Shown: in pieces, positions 1 to 8,093 of the stretch
How positions within the stretch are numbered: the first letter of the stretch is position 1
Layout of the letters: each line of letters begins with the position of its first letter
From: Arcobacter suis CECT 7833
GTDB taxonomy: Bacteria > Campylobacterota > Campylobacteria > Campylobacterales > Arcobacteraceae
DNA: 64,000 nt
Assembly (NCBI RefSeq): GCF_003544815.1
Contig: NZ_CP032100.1
Location: forward strand, 1,984,001 to 2,048,000
Reading direction: 5' to 3'
Notes under the pieces: generated by a model
Databases searched by the model: none
What the model saw: the letters and a program-made list of their open reading frames with translations, nothing else
What the model was told of the DNA's origin: nothing
Translations under genes and position numbers: made by a program

Positions 1-465
1 AGATATTTGATTTCCATAAACACTATCTGGAACAAAACCTTTGAATTTTAAAAACTCTTTATGTTCTGAAGATTCATTTGGTTTTACTGATAATCTTGCA
101 ACTAAAGATCTAGATTCCAAACCATCTTTATTAAATAAAGTTCCTCTTCCATTTGCAGGATGACAACTAACACAGGTATTTGCATTAAAAAGTGGTCCTA
201 AACCATCTCTTGCAGTTGTAATACTTGGTGCTTCAACCCATGGAATAGTAAAAAAACTTCTACCTAATACGAATTTATCATACTCTTCATCTTTTAAATT
301 ATCAATTGGTTTCAGAAGTAAGGACTTATTTTTATCATTTGATAAAAATTTACCACTATCATTAACCGCAAAAAGCCCTGTAGCAAAAATTACTACAAGG
401 CTTTTAGTGATAAAGAGTTTTTTTAATATATTATAGTTTTGTTTCTTCAGGATCTGTAACATCAT
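1..465 (-). CDS. Di-haem thiol oxidoreductase-like protein (DUF1111 family), C-terminus beyond window
   Basis: Only the N-terminal 155 or so residues are in the window. The reading frame gives a hydrophobic export signal (core LVVIFATGLFAV), then GLGPLFNANTCVSCHPANG, which holds one CxxCH haem c motif in the context typical of the di-haem DUF1111 family. The start is placed at tandem ATGs (465 and 462) inside the 3' end of the upstream imelysin gene, because no start codon lies downstream of the imelysin stop in this frame. The overlap implies translational coupling. Imelysin and DUF1111 proteins are often neighbours in periplasmic iron-uptake loci, so a periplasmic redox role in iron acquisition is inferred. 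The second haem would lie outside the window. Confidence 0.8.
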   Translation of the reverse strand, partial: MMLQILKKQNYNILKKLFITKSLVVIFATGLFAVNDSGKFLSNDKNKSLLLKPIDNLKDEEYDKFVLGRSFFTIPWVEAPSITTARDGLGPLFNANTCVSCHPANGRGTLFNKDGLESRSLVARLSVKPNESSEHKEFLKFKGFVPDSVYGNQIS

Positions 466-1783
466 CTGTACTTAAACTAATTTTGTTCGCTGCTGCCACA
501 TTTACCATTTCATCACCTAATTTTCTTAGATCATTTTTAAGTTTTATAATAACTTTTGATTGAGAACTTTCTGGTCTGATTTGATAATCGAAATGTTCTT
601 TTGTTTTTGCAACTTCATCAATACTATTAATTTTTTCTTCAATTGATTTCATTAATTCTTGAATTCTTGTTTTTGTTTCTGAATCAACAGCATCTAATAA
701 AGAATCTCCATATTTTTTACCCTTATAAGTAGCAGTTAAAATATTTTTAAATCCTAAATAGTTGTTTACTATATCTCTGTGAGTATTATCAGAGAAACAA
801 GAGTGCTCATCTTCTTCACTTGGAGTTAAAACAGCAACTGCAATTCTTTCATTTGCTAATTCAGATTTTACAAAAACTCCCATTCCAGCAATGATTTGTT
901 TTAAAGCTTCAGCTGATTCAATATTTTTTGATGCATTATCACCTGTTAATTGACCTTTTAATGCAGCTTGATATAAACCTTTTGTTCCATTAATATCTTT
1001 TTCCCAAGCAGACGTAATAACTTCTAAATCAGCAACTAATTTTTCACTTGCAGCTTTTAAATAAGCTAATCTTCTTGCTGCATTTTTATCAGTTGTAAAA
1101 TCTTTTAGAGGTCTAAGTCCTGGAGTTAATGCACCATTAGTAATACCATCTTTTAAGAAGTTAGAATAATCTTGATCTTGTCCCCATAATAAAAATTCAA
1201 TAGCATGATAACCAGATGCAACATTTGCATCTCCACCATTTTCATTTAAATCAGTAATTGATTCAACTGTAATTTTAGTAACATCAACTTCTTTTGATTC
1301 TTCTCCACCTGGATTAAAAACTCCAACTGTATCAATGATATTTCCTGAAGTTAATTTTCCATCAGCATCAATTGTATAATCAATCATATTTTCATCAAGT
1401 GGCCAAGCATTAATTTGACCTTCTAAAGCACCATAAGCATCTGCAATCCATCCTTCTTCTGCATCAACAGGACCATTTGCAAGTCTGAAAATTTCAGTTT
1501 GTCCATAAGATTCTCTTGAAAGTAACCAAGCTATTTTTGCTTTATTAAAATTCTCAAAAGTTGGTTTTTTTGCAAATTCATCAATTGTTACTTTTAAAGT
1601 TTTTGCATCTTTTAATGCATCACTATAATTAGCTAATGCAATGTTTGCATAAGCATCTAAAACTGAATTAGCTTTTGTTAATTCCTGTTTTTCGTTTCCA
1701 CTTTGAGAAGGTGTACAACCAGTTAACGCAATAGCAGTAACTACAGACAGAGAAATCACCACTTTTTTACTAAAATTTAACAT
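431..1783 (-). CDS. Imelysin-like (peptidase M75 / IrpA family) lipoprotein
   Basis: A 450-aa exported protein with a lipobox LTGC at residues 20-23, so Cys23 is the predicted lipidated residue. The imelysin GxHxxE signature is present as GYHAIE at 191-196, inside SGYHAIEFLLWGQD. The family consists of helical periplasmic or lipid-anchored proteins involved in iron uptake; no peptidase activity is assumed. Length is usual for a single-domain member. It is the first gene of a pair with the overlapping di-haem protein gene. The upstream gap holds a palindromic Fur-box-like sequence, so iron repression is likely. Confidence 0.88.
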   Translation of the reverse strand: MLNFSKKVVISLSVVTAIALTGCTPSQSGNEKQELTKANSVLDAYANIALANYSDALKDAKTLKVTIDEFAKKPTFENFNKAKIAWLLSRESYGQTEIFRLANGPVDAEEGWIADAYGALEGQINAWPLDENMIDYTIDADGKLTSGNIIDTVGVFNPGGEESKEVDVTKITVESITDLNENGGDANVASGYHAIEFLLWGQDQDYSNFLKDGITNGALTPGLRPLKDFTTDKNAARRLAYLKAASEKLVADLEVITSAWEKDINGTKGLYQAALKGQLTGDNASKNIESAEALKQIIAGMGVFVKSELANERIAVAVLTPSEEDEHSCFSDNTHRDIVNNYLGFKNILTATYKGKKYGDSLLDAVDSETKTRIQELMKSIEEKINSIDEVAKTKEHFDYQIRPESSQSKVIIKLKNDLRKLGDEMVNVAAANKISLSTDDVTDPEETKL

Positions 1784-1861
1784 TTAATTCCTTTTTCTTA
1801 ATCTTAATATTAATTATCATTAATGAATTAAAGCCAAATAAAACTTTCATTTGTCTTAAAA

Positions 1862-1876
1862 TGATAATAATTATCA
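1862..1876. promoter_or_regulatory. Fur-box-like palindrome upstream of imelysin operon
   Basis: TGATAATAATTATCA is a perfect 7-1-7 inverted repeat close to the Fur consensus core, about 80 bp upstream of the imelysin start. A second AT-rich TTATCATTAAT element lies nearby at about 1815-1825. It fits the iron-acquisition role of the genes it precedes and the presence of fur in this window. Binding itself is inferred. Confidence 0.65.
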
Positions 1877-1961
1877 GAACAATATTAAAATTTAAAAATT
1901 CAATGTCTTTTTGTAGATATTAAATATGAAAGAGATTTTTAAGAATGGTTTTTTAAGAGAT

Positions 1962-1987
1962 AAAATAGAGTTTTAAAACTCTATTTT
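1962..1987 (-). terminator. Palindromic terminator of the AsmA-like gene
   Basis: A perfect 26-bp palindrome (AAAATAGAGTTTT and its complement) overlaps the stop codon of the AsmA-like gene. It forms a 13-bp stem ending in a U-run on the minus strand and can act as a simple intrinsic terminator. Confidence 0.55.
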
Positions 1988-4065
1988 ACTATTGATTTTA
2001 GATTATTGATAATTTCTTTAGCTTTTTCGTCTTCTGCTTTAGTACCTAAAGCTTTGTTTAACTTCTCTTCAATTTTATTTCTTTTTTTTTCAAGTTGCTT
2101 ATCTATTTTTTCTTTTAATAAATCTTTTGCGTTTAAAGAAATTTTAGGGTTAGAAGTTTCACCTTTTACATCTATTATAAATTTTTTATCTTTTACAATT
2201 GCATTAATTTTTGCATCAATTAGCTTTTGTTCTAAATCCAAAATAGAATCTTGAATATCAATTTGAGTATTTGCACTTTTCATAATTACATCAGATGTTA
2301 AAATTCTATTATCAATTTGACTATTTATATCTAGTGTTTCATAAACTTCTTTATTTAAATCAAATTTTCCTAACTGATTAAGTAAAAGTGAAAAATTGTT
2401 TGGTAAAAAGTGTCCATTGATAAGTTTTCCAACTAATTCACCTTTTTTAAGTAACAAATCATAATCTAAAGTAAAGTTTGCTTTTGAATCAAAAATTTTA
2501 GAATAATCTAACATAGCAGATAACTCTTGAACATCAATATCTTTTAAATTTGCATTTAATTTATCATTTTTTAAATCAAAATCAAAAGTTCCACCAAGAG
2601 TATTTGATTTTCCTGTTAATAAAAGAGAATCTTCTTTATTTGTAATATCTCCATTTATATCAATATTTCCTTTTAAGCTCATATTTAAAATATCTTTTAA
2701 TTTTTCTAAAGCAGGAATATTTAATAAATAATCACTATTAAAAGAATCATCAGTAAAAGTGTAAACACTATTTTGTGATGTTAAATTTCCGATTGTTGTT
2801 TGTAAATTAGCTTTTGATACTGCTTGATTTGGAACTAAACTTGTATCAATATTTAAATCAAAATTTATTTTTTCTTTTAAATTTTGTTTAAATACAGTAT
2901 TTGTAACTTCATTTACTATTGAAGCATTTGTTATTTTTGAACTGATATTTCCATCTAATTTATCAAGATTTGCATTTTTTATTTCACCTTGAATATTAAA
3001 ATCACCAAGTGCATAAATAGGTTCATTTAACATTTGAAGGAATTTTTCTAATTTTGCATTTTCTACAGAAAACTTAATATATGAAGGTTTGTAATTTGTT
3101 AATTCTGTATTATATTTTACATTACTTTCAAATACATTTGAATCACCTTCAATTTTTATAGTTTCATCAAATGCTTTTAAATTACCTTTTGTTGAAAATT
3201 CACCATTTAATTTTTTTGCAATTATTCCCTCAATTTTATTTAAGTTTTTAATATCAATTTTATAATCTGAGTCAATTTGATTTGTTAATAAATTAACTAC
3301 TGTTTTGTCCATAAAAATATTTATTAAAGAACTTGTTAAATTTGTTTTAACTTCTGCTTTATTTGGAGATAAAAGAGCATTCATCTCACCATTAAAACTA
3401 ATTGGAGAAGCGAGTGTTTGATTAAACTCTTTATTCATAACTTCATTATCAATTTTTCCATTAGAAATTTTAGAAACGAATATTCCATCTAAATTTGAAA
3501 TATTTGCATTTTTTATATCAGCAAGTACATTCAAATCACCTTTTGCATATATTGGTTTATTTAATAAAGTTAATAAATCTTCAATTTTTGCATTTTTTAC
3601 CTGGATGTTTATGTTTCTTGGCTCAAAATCTTCTAAATTAAAATAATATCTAGTTTGACTTCGTGCAATATCAGATGTTCCTTGAATAATTGCTTCTTCT
3701 TCATTTCCAATAAAAATTCCATTTGTAACAAAAGGACCTTTAAATTCTTGTCTTGTTAAATTTTTCAAAGTTGATAAATCATTAATTTTTATATCATACT
3801 TCAAATCTACACTTTTTTTAAAAAGAGATAAATCACCAGAAATATTTATTTTAGAATTATCATTTATCCAAGCATCAAAATTTAAATAATTTAAAGTTAA
3901 TGTAAAATCATTTACCTTTAATTTAACATCTTTTTGATCTAAATTAACTTTTTCTTCGATATAAGATGAAACAATATTGTTTCCAAATTTTGTGAATAAT
4001 AATCCATAAATTGACCCTAAAATTAGAATAATTATTAGACTGAGAGATAAGAATATTTTTTTCAT
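1981..4065 (-). CDS. AsmA/TamB-like repetitive envelope protein
   Basis: A 694-aa protein with one N-terminal membrane helix (LSLSLIIILILGSIYGLLF) followed by a long beta-rich region. That region carries repeated units of the type NAKIEDLLTLLNKPIYAKGDLN and NAKLEKFLQMLNEPIYALGDFN, with GxNxDGxISSKI-like segments between them. This is the layout of AsmA-like inner-membrane-anchored periplasmic proteins, some of which move or organise lipids between membranes. The ATG at 4065 is chosen over an upstream TTG at 4071 because AAGG sits at a proper distance from the ATG. The C-terminus is Lys/Glu-rich and probably coiled. It is a single-gene unit facing away from atpE. The specific function is unknown. 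Confidence 0.6.
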   Translation of the reverse strand: MKKIFLSLSLIIILILGSIYGLLFTKFGNNIVSSYIEEKVNLDQKDVKLKVNDFTLTLNYLNFDAWINDNSKINISGDLSLFKKSVDLKYDIKINDLSTLKNLTRQEFKGPFVTNGIFIGNEEEAIIQGTSDIARSQTRYYFNLEDFEPRNINIQVKNAKIEDLLTLLNKPIYAKGDLNVLADIKNANISNLDGIFVSKISNGKIDNEVMNKEFNQTLASPISFNGEMNALLSPNKAEVKTNLTSSLINIFMDKTVVNLLTNQIDSDYKIDIKNLNKIEGIIAKKLNGEFSTKGNLKAFDETIKIEGDSNVFESNVKYNTELTNYKPSYIKFSVENAKLEKFLQMLNEPIYALGDFNIQGEIKNANLDKLDGNISSKITNASIVNEVTNTVFKQNLKEKINFDLNIDTSLVPNQAVSKANLQTTIGNLTSQNSVYTFTDDSFNSDYLLNIPALEKLKDILNMSLKGNIDINGDITNKEDSLLLTGKSNTLGGTFDFDLKNDKLNANLKDIDVQELSAMLDYSKIFDSKANFTLDYDLLLKKGELVGKLINGHFLPNNFSLLLNQLGKFDLNKEVYETLDINSQIDNRILTSDVIMKSANTQIDIQDSILDLEQKLIDAKINAIVKDKKFIIDVKGETSNPKISLNAKDLLKEKIDKQLEKKRNKIEEKLNKALGTKAEDEKAKEIINNLKSIVK

Positions 4066-4158
4066 TTGCAACCTTTTTCAATAATTGTAATCATTATATC
4101 AAATTTTGGTAAATAAACAAAAATTTAGTCTTTTAGCTTTTTTTTATTTTTATTGATA

Positions 4159-4164
4159 TATAAT
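4159..4164 (+). promoter_or_regulatory. Putative -10 element of atpE
   Basis: TATAAT preceded by TGA-rich sequence (TTGATATATAAT), about 75 bp upstream of the atpE ATG, after a T-rich stretch as in Campylobacterota promoters. A clear AAGGA ribosome binding site follows at about 4230. Confidence 0.5.
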
Positions 4165-4239
4165 CTCGACTAACAAAGTGTTAAGTAGGGATACGCAAGC
4201 CGAACAGACTTTGAAACTAACAAAATATAAGGAAAAGAA

Positions 4240-4554
4240 ATGAAAAAAATCGTTCTTTTAATGCTAGCTATTGCTGGTATCGCTTTCGCTGCTGACGAAG
4301 CTGTTGTAAATGAAACTTTAAAAGCATACTCTGTAGTTGCTGCTGGGATTGGATTAGGTCTTGCTGCACTTGGTGGTGCTATTGGTATGGGTAATACTGC
4401 TGCTGCAACTATTGCTGGTACTGCTAGAAACCCAGGTTTAGGTGGAAAATTAATGACTACTATGTTCATTGCATTAGCGATGATCGAAGCACAAGTTATT
4501 TATGCACTTGTTGTTGCAATGATTGCATTATATGCAAATCCATTTTTAGGGTAA
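4240..4554 (+). CDS. atpE: ATP synthase F0 subunit c
   Basis: A 104-aa membrane hairpin, the proton-carrying ring subunit of F-type ATP synthase. It has an N-terminal signal-like extension (to about residue 18, ending AFAADE), a glycine-rich helix 1 (GIGLGLAALGGAIGMG), the polar loop RNPGLGGK at 63-70 and helix 2 with the proton-binding Glu83 in AMIEAQVIYAL. The extension makes it longer than the 75-80 aa E. coli form and is typical of Campylobacterota. It is a stand-alone gene, with its own promoter and a strong terminator, away from the other atp genes. Confidence 0.96.
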   Translation: MKKIVLLMLAIAGIAFAADEAVVNETLKAYSVVAAGIGLGLAALGGAIGMGNTAAATIAGTARNPGLGGKLMTTMFIALAMIEAQVIYALVVAMIALYANPFLG

Positions 4555-4586
4555 TCTTTAAATCTACAGATTTAATAAAAAACTCT

Positions 4587-4622
4587 AAAGGTCAAGAGGT
4601 TTATCTTCTTGACCTTTTTTTT
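4587..4622 (+). terminator. Rho-independent terminator of atpE
   Basis: AAGGTCAAGA and TCTTGACCTT form a stem around a short loop, followed by eight T residues. It lies about 35 bp after the atpE stop codon. Confidence 0.85.
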
Positions 4623-4629
4623 ATAATGT

Positions 4630-4681
4630 GCAGTTATGCTGGAACGGTAGACACACTACCTTGAGGTAACGATTTAATAGC
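4630..4681 (+). pseudogene. Partial, decayed tRNA-Leu copy
   Basis: The first 40 or so bases (GCAGTTATGCTGGAA, then CGGTAGACAC and CTTGAGGT) closely match the 5' half of the intact tRNA-Leu that starts 59 bp downstream. The match covers the acceptor 5' strand, the D arm and the anticodon-loop sequence TTGAGGT. The 3' half, the T arm and CCA are missing, and the anticodon stem no longer pairs. It looks like a tandem duplication or recombination remnant. Confidence 0.6.
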
Positions 4682-4688
4682 TTTTTAT

Positions 4689-4773
4689 GCAGATATGGTG
4701 GAATTGGTAGACACGTACGCTTGAGGTGTGTATGGAGCAATCTGTGGGGGTTCGAGTCCCCCTATCTGCACCA
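4689..4773 (+). tRNA. tRNA-Leu(GAG)
   Basis: The acceptor strands GCAGATA and TATCTGC pair over 7 bp, followed by A and an encoded CCA. The D arm has GGAATTGGTAGACA, the anticodon loop TTGAGGT gives anticodon GAG, there is a long class II variable arm, and the T arm has GGGGG TTCGAGT CCCCC. Length is 85 nt including CCA. Confidence 0.95.
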
Positions 4774-4800
4774 TGAAGAGCAATTTCTCTTTGACAAAAA

Positions 4801-4826
4801 TTACCATTATGACAACAAAATGGTAA
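4801..4826 (+). terminator. Possible terminator after tRNA-Leu
   Basis: TTACCATT and AATGGTAA form an 8-bp stem with a 9-nt loop, 28 bp after the tRNA. The T-rich tail is imperfect, so this is a weak call. The rest of 4827-5140 is AT-rich with no gene that I can support. Confidence 0.4.
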
Positions 4827-5003
4827 CTTAATTTTCTCATTTTCTTCTCATTTTTTTCAAAATTTTTCATAAAATTAAACAAAACTTAAAGCATTGGAAA
4901 TAATGCGGATTTTATAGTACTTAGAATACATTAATAATGAGAAAATTATATTTATATTCTTCAATAAAATCATATTTCCTATCATAGTTGATTTTATTAG
5001 TGT

Positions 5004-5025
5004 TTGGCAAGTATGGCAGTTTTTT
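5004..5025 (+). repeat. Left copy of imperfect 21-bp direct repeat
   Basis: TTGGCAAGTATGGCAGTTTTT matches TTGGTAAGATTGGCAGTTTTT at 5932-5952 at 18 of 21 positions. The two copies bracket the small ORF/GNAT pair. Confidence 0.5.
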
Positions 5026-5140
5026 ATTAAAAGTAATATTTAATTAATTTAAAAAAGAAGTATTGATTATATTAATTTAAGTTGTCATAAATTTAAATTT
5101 TAGCTAAAATACATTGATTAAAATAAAAAGGTTAAAACTT

Positions 5141-5293
5141 ATGGCGTTAAGAATCAAAGATGGTAGAGTTATTAGTATTATACCTCCTAAAACTCTTTCA
5201 AAAAAACAATTAGAAAAGTTAGAAAATTCTCCTAGAAATGAAAGGCTTATAAAAGAAGCAACTTCAATTAAATTCAATATAGTATATAGATAA
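5141..5293 (+). CDS. Small basic protein, 50 aa, unknown
   Basis: An ATG start preceded by AAAAAGG at a good distance. It encodes 50 residues beginning MALRIKDGRVISIIPPKTL, with a Lys/Glu-rich helix-like middle (SKKQLEKLENSPRNERLIKEA). It ends 2 bp before the GNAT-like ORF, so the two are probably cotranscribed. No family is recognised. The gene order (small basic protein then acetyltransferase-fold protein) resembles GNAT toxin-antitoxin pairs, but no ribbon-helix-helix domain is evident. Confidence 0.5.
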   Translation: MALRIKDGRVISIIPPKTLSKKQLEKLENSPRNERLIKEATSIKFNIVYR

Positions 5294-5295
5294 AA

Positions 5296-5772
5296 TTGTT
5301 AGAGATAATAAATTATAATAGTTCTTCATCTTCGTACAATCTATATACTACTATTTTCAGAAAACTTAAATTTTCGGATGATATTCAACAAGCGAATAGA
5401 GAAGAATTATTTATAAAAGATATTTGCATAAGAATATCAAAATCAAAAAGTGTTTTGTATGTTCTTGATTCAGGAGAAGAAATTATAGGTTTAGTTGTAC
5501 TTAGTGCTTCATCTGTAACAGACCAACCATCAGTTCAAATTGACTATATTTTTGTTAGTCAATCTTTCAGAAGCCAAAATCTTGAAATACTTAATAATCT
5601 TAAACCATTCAGATATTTAATAAATTTAGCTATTTCAATTGCAGAAGATATGTCAAAAAAATTAGGATTAAGATATATAGTTTTATCTCCTGATAGTGAT
5701 AATCTAAAAGAAAAATATTTAAGTGTTGGGTTTAAAAAATTGAATAAAAGTTGGATGTTTTTCAAAATATAA
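5296..5772 (+). CDS. GNAT-fold acetyltransferase-like protein
   Basis: A 158-aa protein with GNAT-like features: a central strand GEEIIGLVVLSASSV, then QIDYIFVSQSFRSQN (beta-4 and the start of the acyl-CoA-binding loop), an amphipathic helix, and the C-terminal LRYIVLSPDSDNLKEKYLSVGFKKL, the typical end of the fold (beta-5, helix, G-F-K). The canonical R/QxxGxG/A loop is weak. The proposed start is a TTG at 5296 without a good Shine-Dalgarno, so translation may be coupled to the 50-aa ORF ending 2 bp upstream. Substrate unknown; it could be a toxin-like GNAT. Confidence 0.55.
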   Translation: MLEIINYNSSSSSYNLYTTIFRKLKFSDDIQQANREELFIKDICIRISKSKSVLYVLDSGEEIIGLVVLSASSVTDQPSVQIDYIFVSQSFRSQNLEILNNLKPFRYLINLAISIAEDMSKKLGLRYIVLSPDSDNLKEKYLSVGFKKLNKSWMFFKI

Positions 5773-5836
5773 AGTTTTGAAAAGCTACACCTGGAGAAGT
5801 ATCAGTAGCTGAATAAGCTTTAAGCCTTATATAATC

Positions 5837-5877
5837 AAAAGGTAAGATATTTTTATTTCTTGCCTTTTTTATTTTTG
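5837..5877 (+). terminator. Intrinsic terminator after GNAT gene
   Basis: AAGGTAAGA and TCTTGCCTT pair (one G-U) around an A/T loop and are followed by a T-run. It lies about 65 bp after the GNAT stop. Confidence 0.7.
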
Positions 5878-6340
5878 TTAGTTATTTGTTGGTAGCAGAT
5901 TAATTTATCAACAAATATATCATTTGGCAGTTTGGTAAGATTGGCAGTTTTTAAAATCAATTAAAAATCAAATTTACACTTTGCTAAACTTTAATTTTTA
6001 ACATTAAACAAACTATTAGATATTCTTTACTTCCAGATTAAAGTAAAAATATGTTCTATCTTTATGAAATGGTTTTTCTTTTCTTATGATTACGATAATA
6101 GGACTAAAAGATAGCCGAGAAATCAACATTTAAAAAGTTTTTTTCGTTTTTAGTACCGTAAACCATACTGTAAAAAATAAAAAACAATAATTGAATATTT
6201 TTATATATTTATTCGATAGTTATTAAAATATGAATTACACAATTAACAAGTTATCCAAATAGTTTTTCACTTATAAAAGAAAATCAAAGCCTATAAAATT
6301 GAGTTATCCAGTTATCTTAGTTATCCAAGTGAATATTTAT
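5878..6340. other. Non-coding stretch with TTATCCA repeats
   Basis: No gene is supported here. It holds the right copy of the 21-bp repeat (5932-5952) and three copies of TTATCCA (6251, 6304, 6321), each preceded by AG, just beyond the 3' end of the polysaccharide locus. The heptamer resembles part of a DnaA box, but none of the copies is a full 9-mer. Confidence 0.35.
5932..5952 (+). repeat. Right copy of imperfect 21-bp direct repeat
   Basis: TTGGTAAGATTGGCAGTTTTT; see the left copy at 5004. The copies are about 930 bp apart. Confidence 0.5.
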
Positions 6341-8083
6341 CTATAAATTCAACTGATGATTAAATTCTGGAACTATCTCTTTTAATTTAGAGATTTTATC
6401 TTCACAAACTAATAACTCTTCAATTTTTTGATTTAATTCATTTATTTCAAAATTAGTAGAACTTGCAACTGTAATTGACTCATATTTTGTTTTTTGATCA
6501 CTATCATTTATCAATAACTCTTCATATAGTTTTTCACCAGGTCTTAAACCACAAAACTCTATATTTATCTCATTTCTTCCACTTAATTCTATCATCTTTT
6601 TAGCTAAATCGACTATCTTTATAGGTTCACCCATATCAAGTATAAATATCTCTCCACCTTTTCCAATACTTGCTGCTTGAAGTACAAGCTCACAAGCTTC
6701 TGGAATTAACATAAAATATCTTGTAATATCGGGATGAGTAACTGTAATATTTTTACCTTGTTCTATTTGTGATTTAAACTTTGGAATAACACTTCCACTA
6801 CTTCCTAAAACATTTCCAAATCTAACAGCAACTATTTCAGTATTTTTTGAATCCACATTTTGAGCATATAATTCACAAACTCTTTTTGTAGTTCCCATTA
6901 CATTTGTTGGTCGAACAGCTTTATCTGTTGAGATTAGAACAAATTTCTCGACTTCATATTTAATTGATAAATCTATACAGTTTTTAGTTCCAATTATATT
7001 ATTTGAAATACCTTCTAAAATATTATGTTCAACTAAAGGTACATGTTTATAAGCAGCTGCGTGAATAAGGATTTGAGGTTTATATTTTTCAAAGGTTCTT
7101 TCTAAAAATTCTATTTTTCTAACTGTTTGCATAACTGGAATTACATTTTCATCTTTTAGTTCTTCCATAATAGAATAAAGATTAAATTCACTATGGTCTA
7201 AAAGTATTAATTGTTTTGCTCCATAAGCTTTACATTGTCTACTTATCTCACTTCCTATACTTCCTCCAGCACCAGTTATAAGAACTACTTTATCTTTGAT
7301 AAAATTTTCAATTTGTTTTTTATCCAAATCTTTTGGATGACGAGCAAGTAGATCTTCAACAGAGATATCTTTTAGTTGTTTAGTAAACTCTTCTTTTTTT
7401 AGGATATTCTCAATACTTGGAAGTATTTTAATAGTTTTAAAATTATTTTGCATATTTTCATATACTATTTTTATCTGCTCTTTTGAAGCAGATGGTATAG
7501 CAACTACCATCTTGTCAAATTTTTTATCTTTAAAAATGTTACAAAATTTTTCTTTTGAATATATAGAAATACCATCTATACTTCTGTGTTGGAGAACTTC
7601 ATCATCATCTATAAAACAAATTAATTTATACTCTGTATTTAAAAATTCTCTTTGAAGTTGAAGACCAGCTTTTCCAGCTCCATAAATAACTAATTCTTTA
7701 GTTTTACTTTGATTTCCCACCGTATGATAATACTTATAAACATAAACTAAAATATTTACAATAAAAGAATAAAAGATTAAATCAATAAAGATAAGATTAA
7801 AATGTATTCCTAATACATAATATAATATAGGCATATACACTATAAAACTAGCTAATGCCAATAAAATTTTCATTAGTCCTGTTTTTGTAGAAGCTTTAGA
7901 CCAAGAAAGTTTATAATCATCAAATAATAAAAATGAAGCAATTACTCTTGTTGAAACTATCACACTTACAACTATCAAGGAAAATTCTTTTTCTAATAAA
8001 AGAGTTACTAAAAAAAATGAAAATATTGATATAACAATAGTTGAAAGAACTCCTAAAAATCTTTTATCTCGTAAATAATTCAT
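6341..8083 (-). CDS. Membrane nucleotide-sugar 4,6-dehydratase (PglF/WbpM-like)
   Basis: A 580-aa protein with four N-terminal membrane helices (to about residue 120), a first Rossmann-like domain (GAGKAG near 135) and a C-terminal SDR domain (GAGGSIG near 271). The SDR domain carries STDKAVRPTNVMGTTKR, the active-site region of this family. Homologues convert UDP-GlcNAc to the 4-keto-6-deoxy sugar at the inner face of the membrane. The ATG at 8083 is used because AGAAGG lies just before it; the longer form has no such site. It is the last gene of the glycan locus. With the WbpV-like reductase and the WbpL-like transferase it should supply a 6-deoxy N-acetyl sugar such as QuiNAc or FucNAc. 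Confidence 0.88.
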   Translation of the reverse strand: MNYLRDKRFLGVLSTIVISIFSFFLVTLLLEKEFSLIVVSVIVSTRVIASFLLFDDYKLSWSKASTKTGLMKILLALASFIVYMPILYYVLGIHFNLIFIDLIFYSFIVNILVYVYKYYHTVGNQSKTKELVIYGAGKAGLQLQREFLNTEYKLICFIDDDEVLQHRSIDGISIYSKEKFCNIFKDKKFDKMVVAIPSASKEQIKIVYENMQNNFKTIKILPSIENILKKEEFTKQLKDISVEDLLARHPKDLDKKQIENFIKDKVVLITGAGGSIGSEISRQCKAYGAKQLILLDHSEFNLYSIMEELKDENVIPVMQTVRKIEFLERTFEKYKPQILIHAAAYKHVPLVEHNILEGISNNIIGTKNCIDLSIKYEVEKFVLISTDKAVRPTNVMGTTKRVCELYAQNVDSKNTEIVAVRFGNVLGSSGSVIPKFKSQIEQGKNITVTHPDITRYFMLIPEACELVLQAASIGKGGEIFILDMGEPIKIVDLAKKMIELSGRNEINIEFCGLRPGEKLYEELLINDSDQKTKYESITVASSTNFEINELNQKIEELLVCEDKISKLKEIVPEFNHQLNL

Positions 8084-8093
8084 AAAATACCTT

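Noticed and set aside
4170-4469. Minus-strand frame of 99 aa over atpE
   Set aside because: Complete overlap with atpE on the other strand, and a low-complexity Ala/Pro composition typical of a shadow frame.
4685-4882. Minus-strand 65-aa frame across tRNA-Leu
   Set aside because: Its C-terminal half is antisense to the tRNA.
6251-6327. Replication origin with DnaA boxes
   Set aside because: Only heptamers of the box are present, with no dnaA gene and no AT-rich unwinding arrangement.
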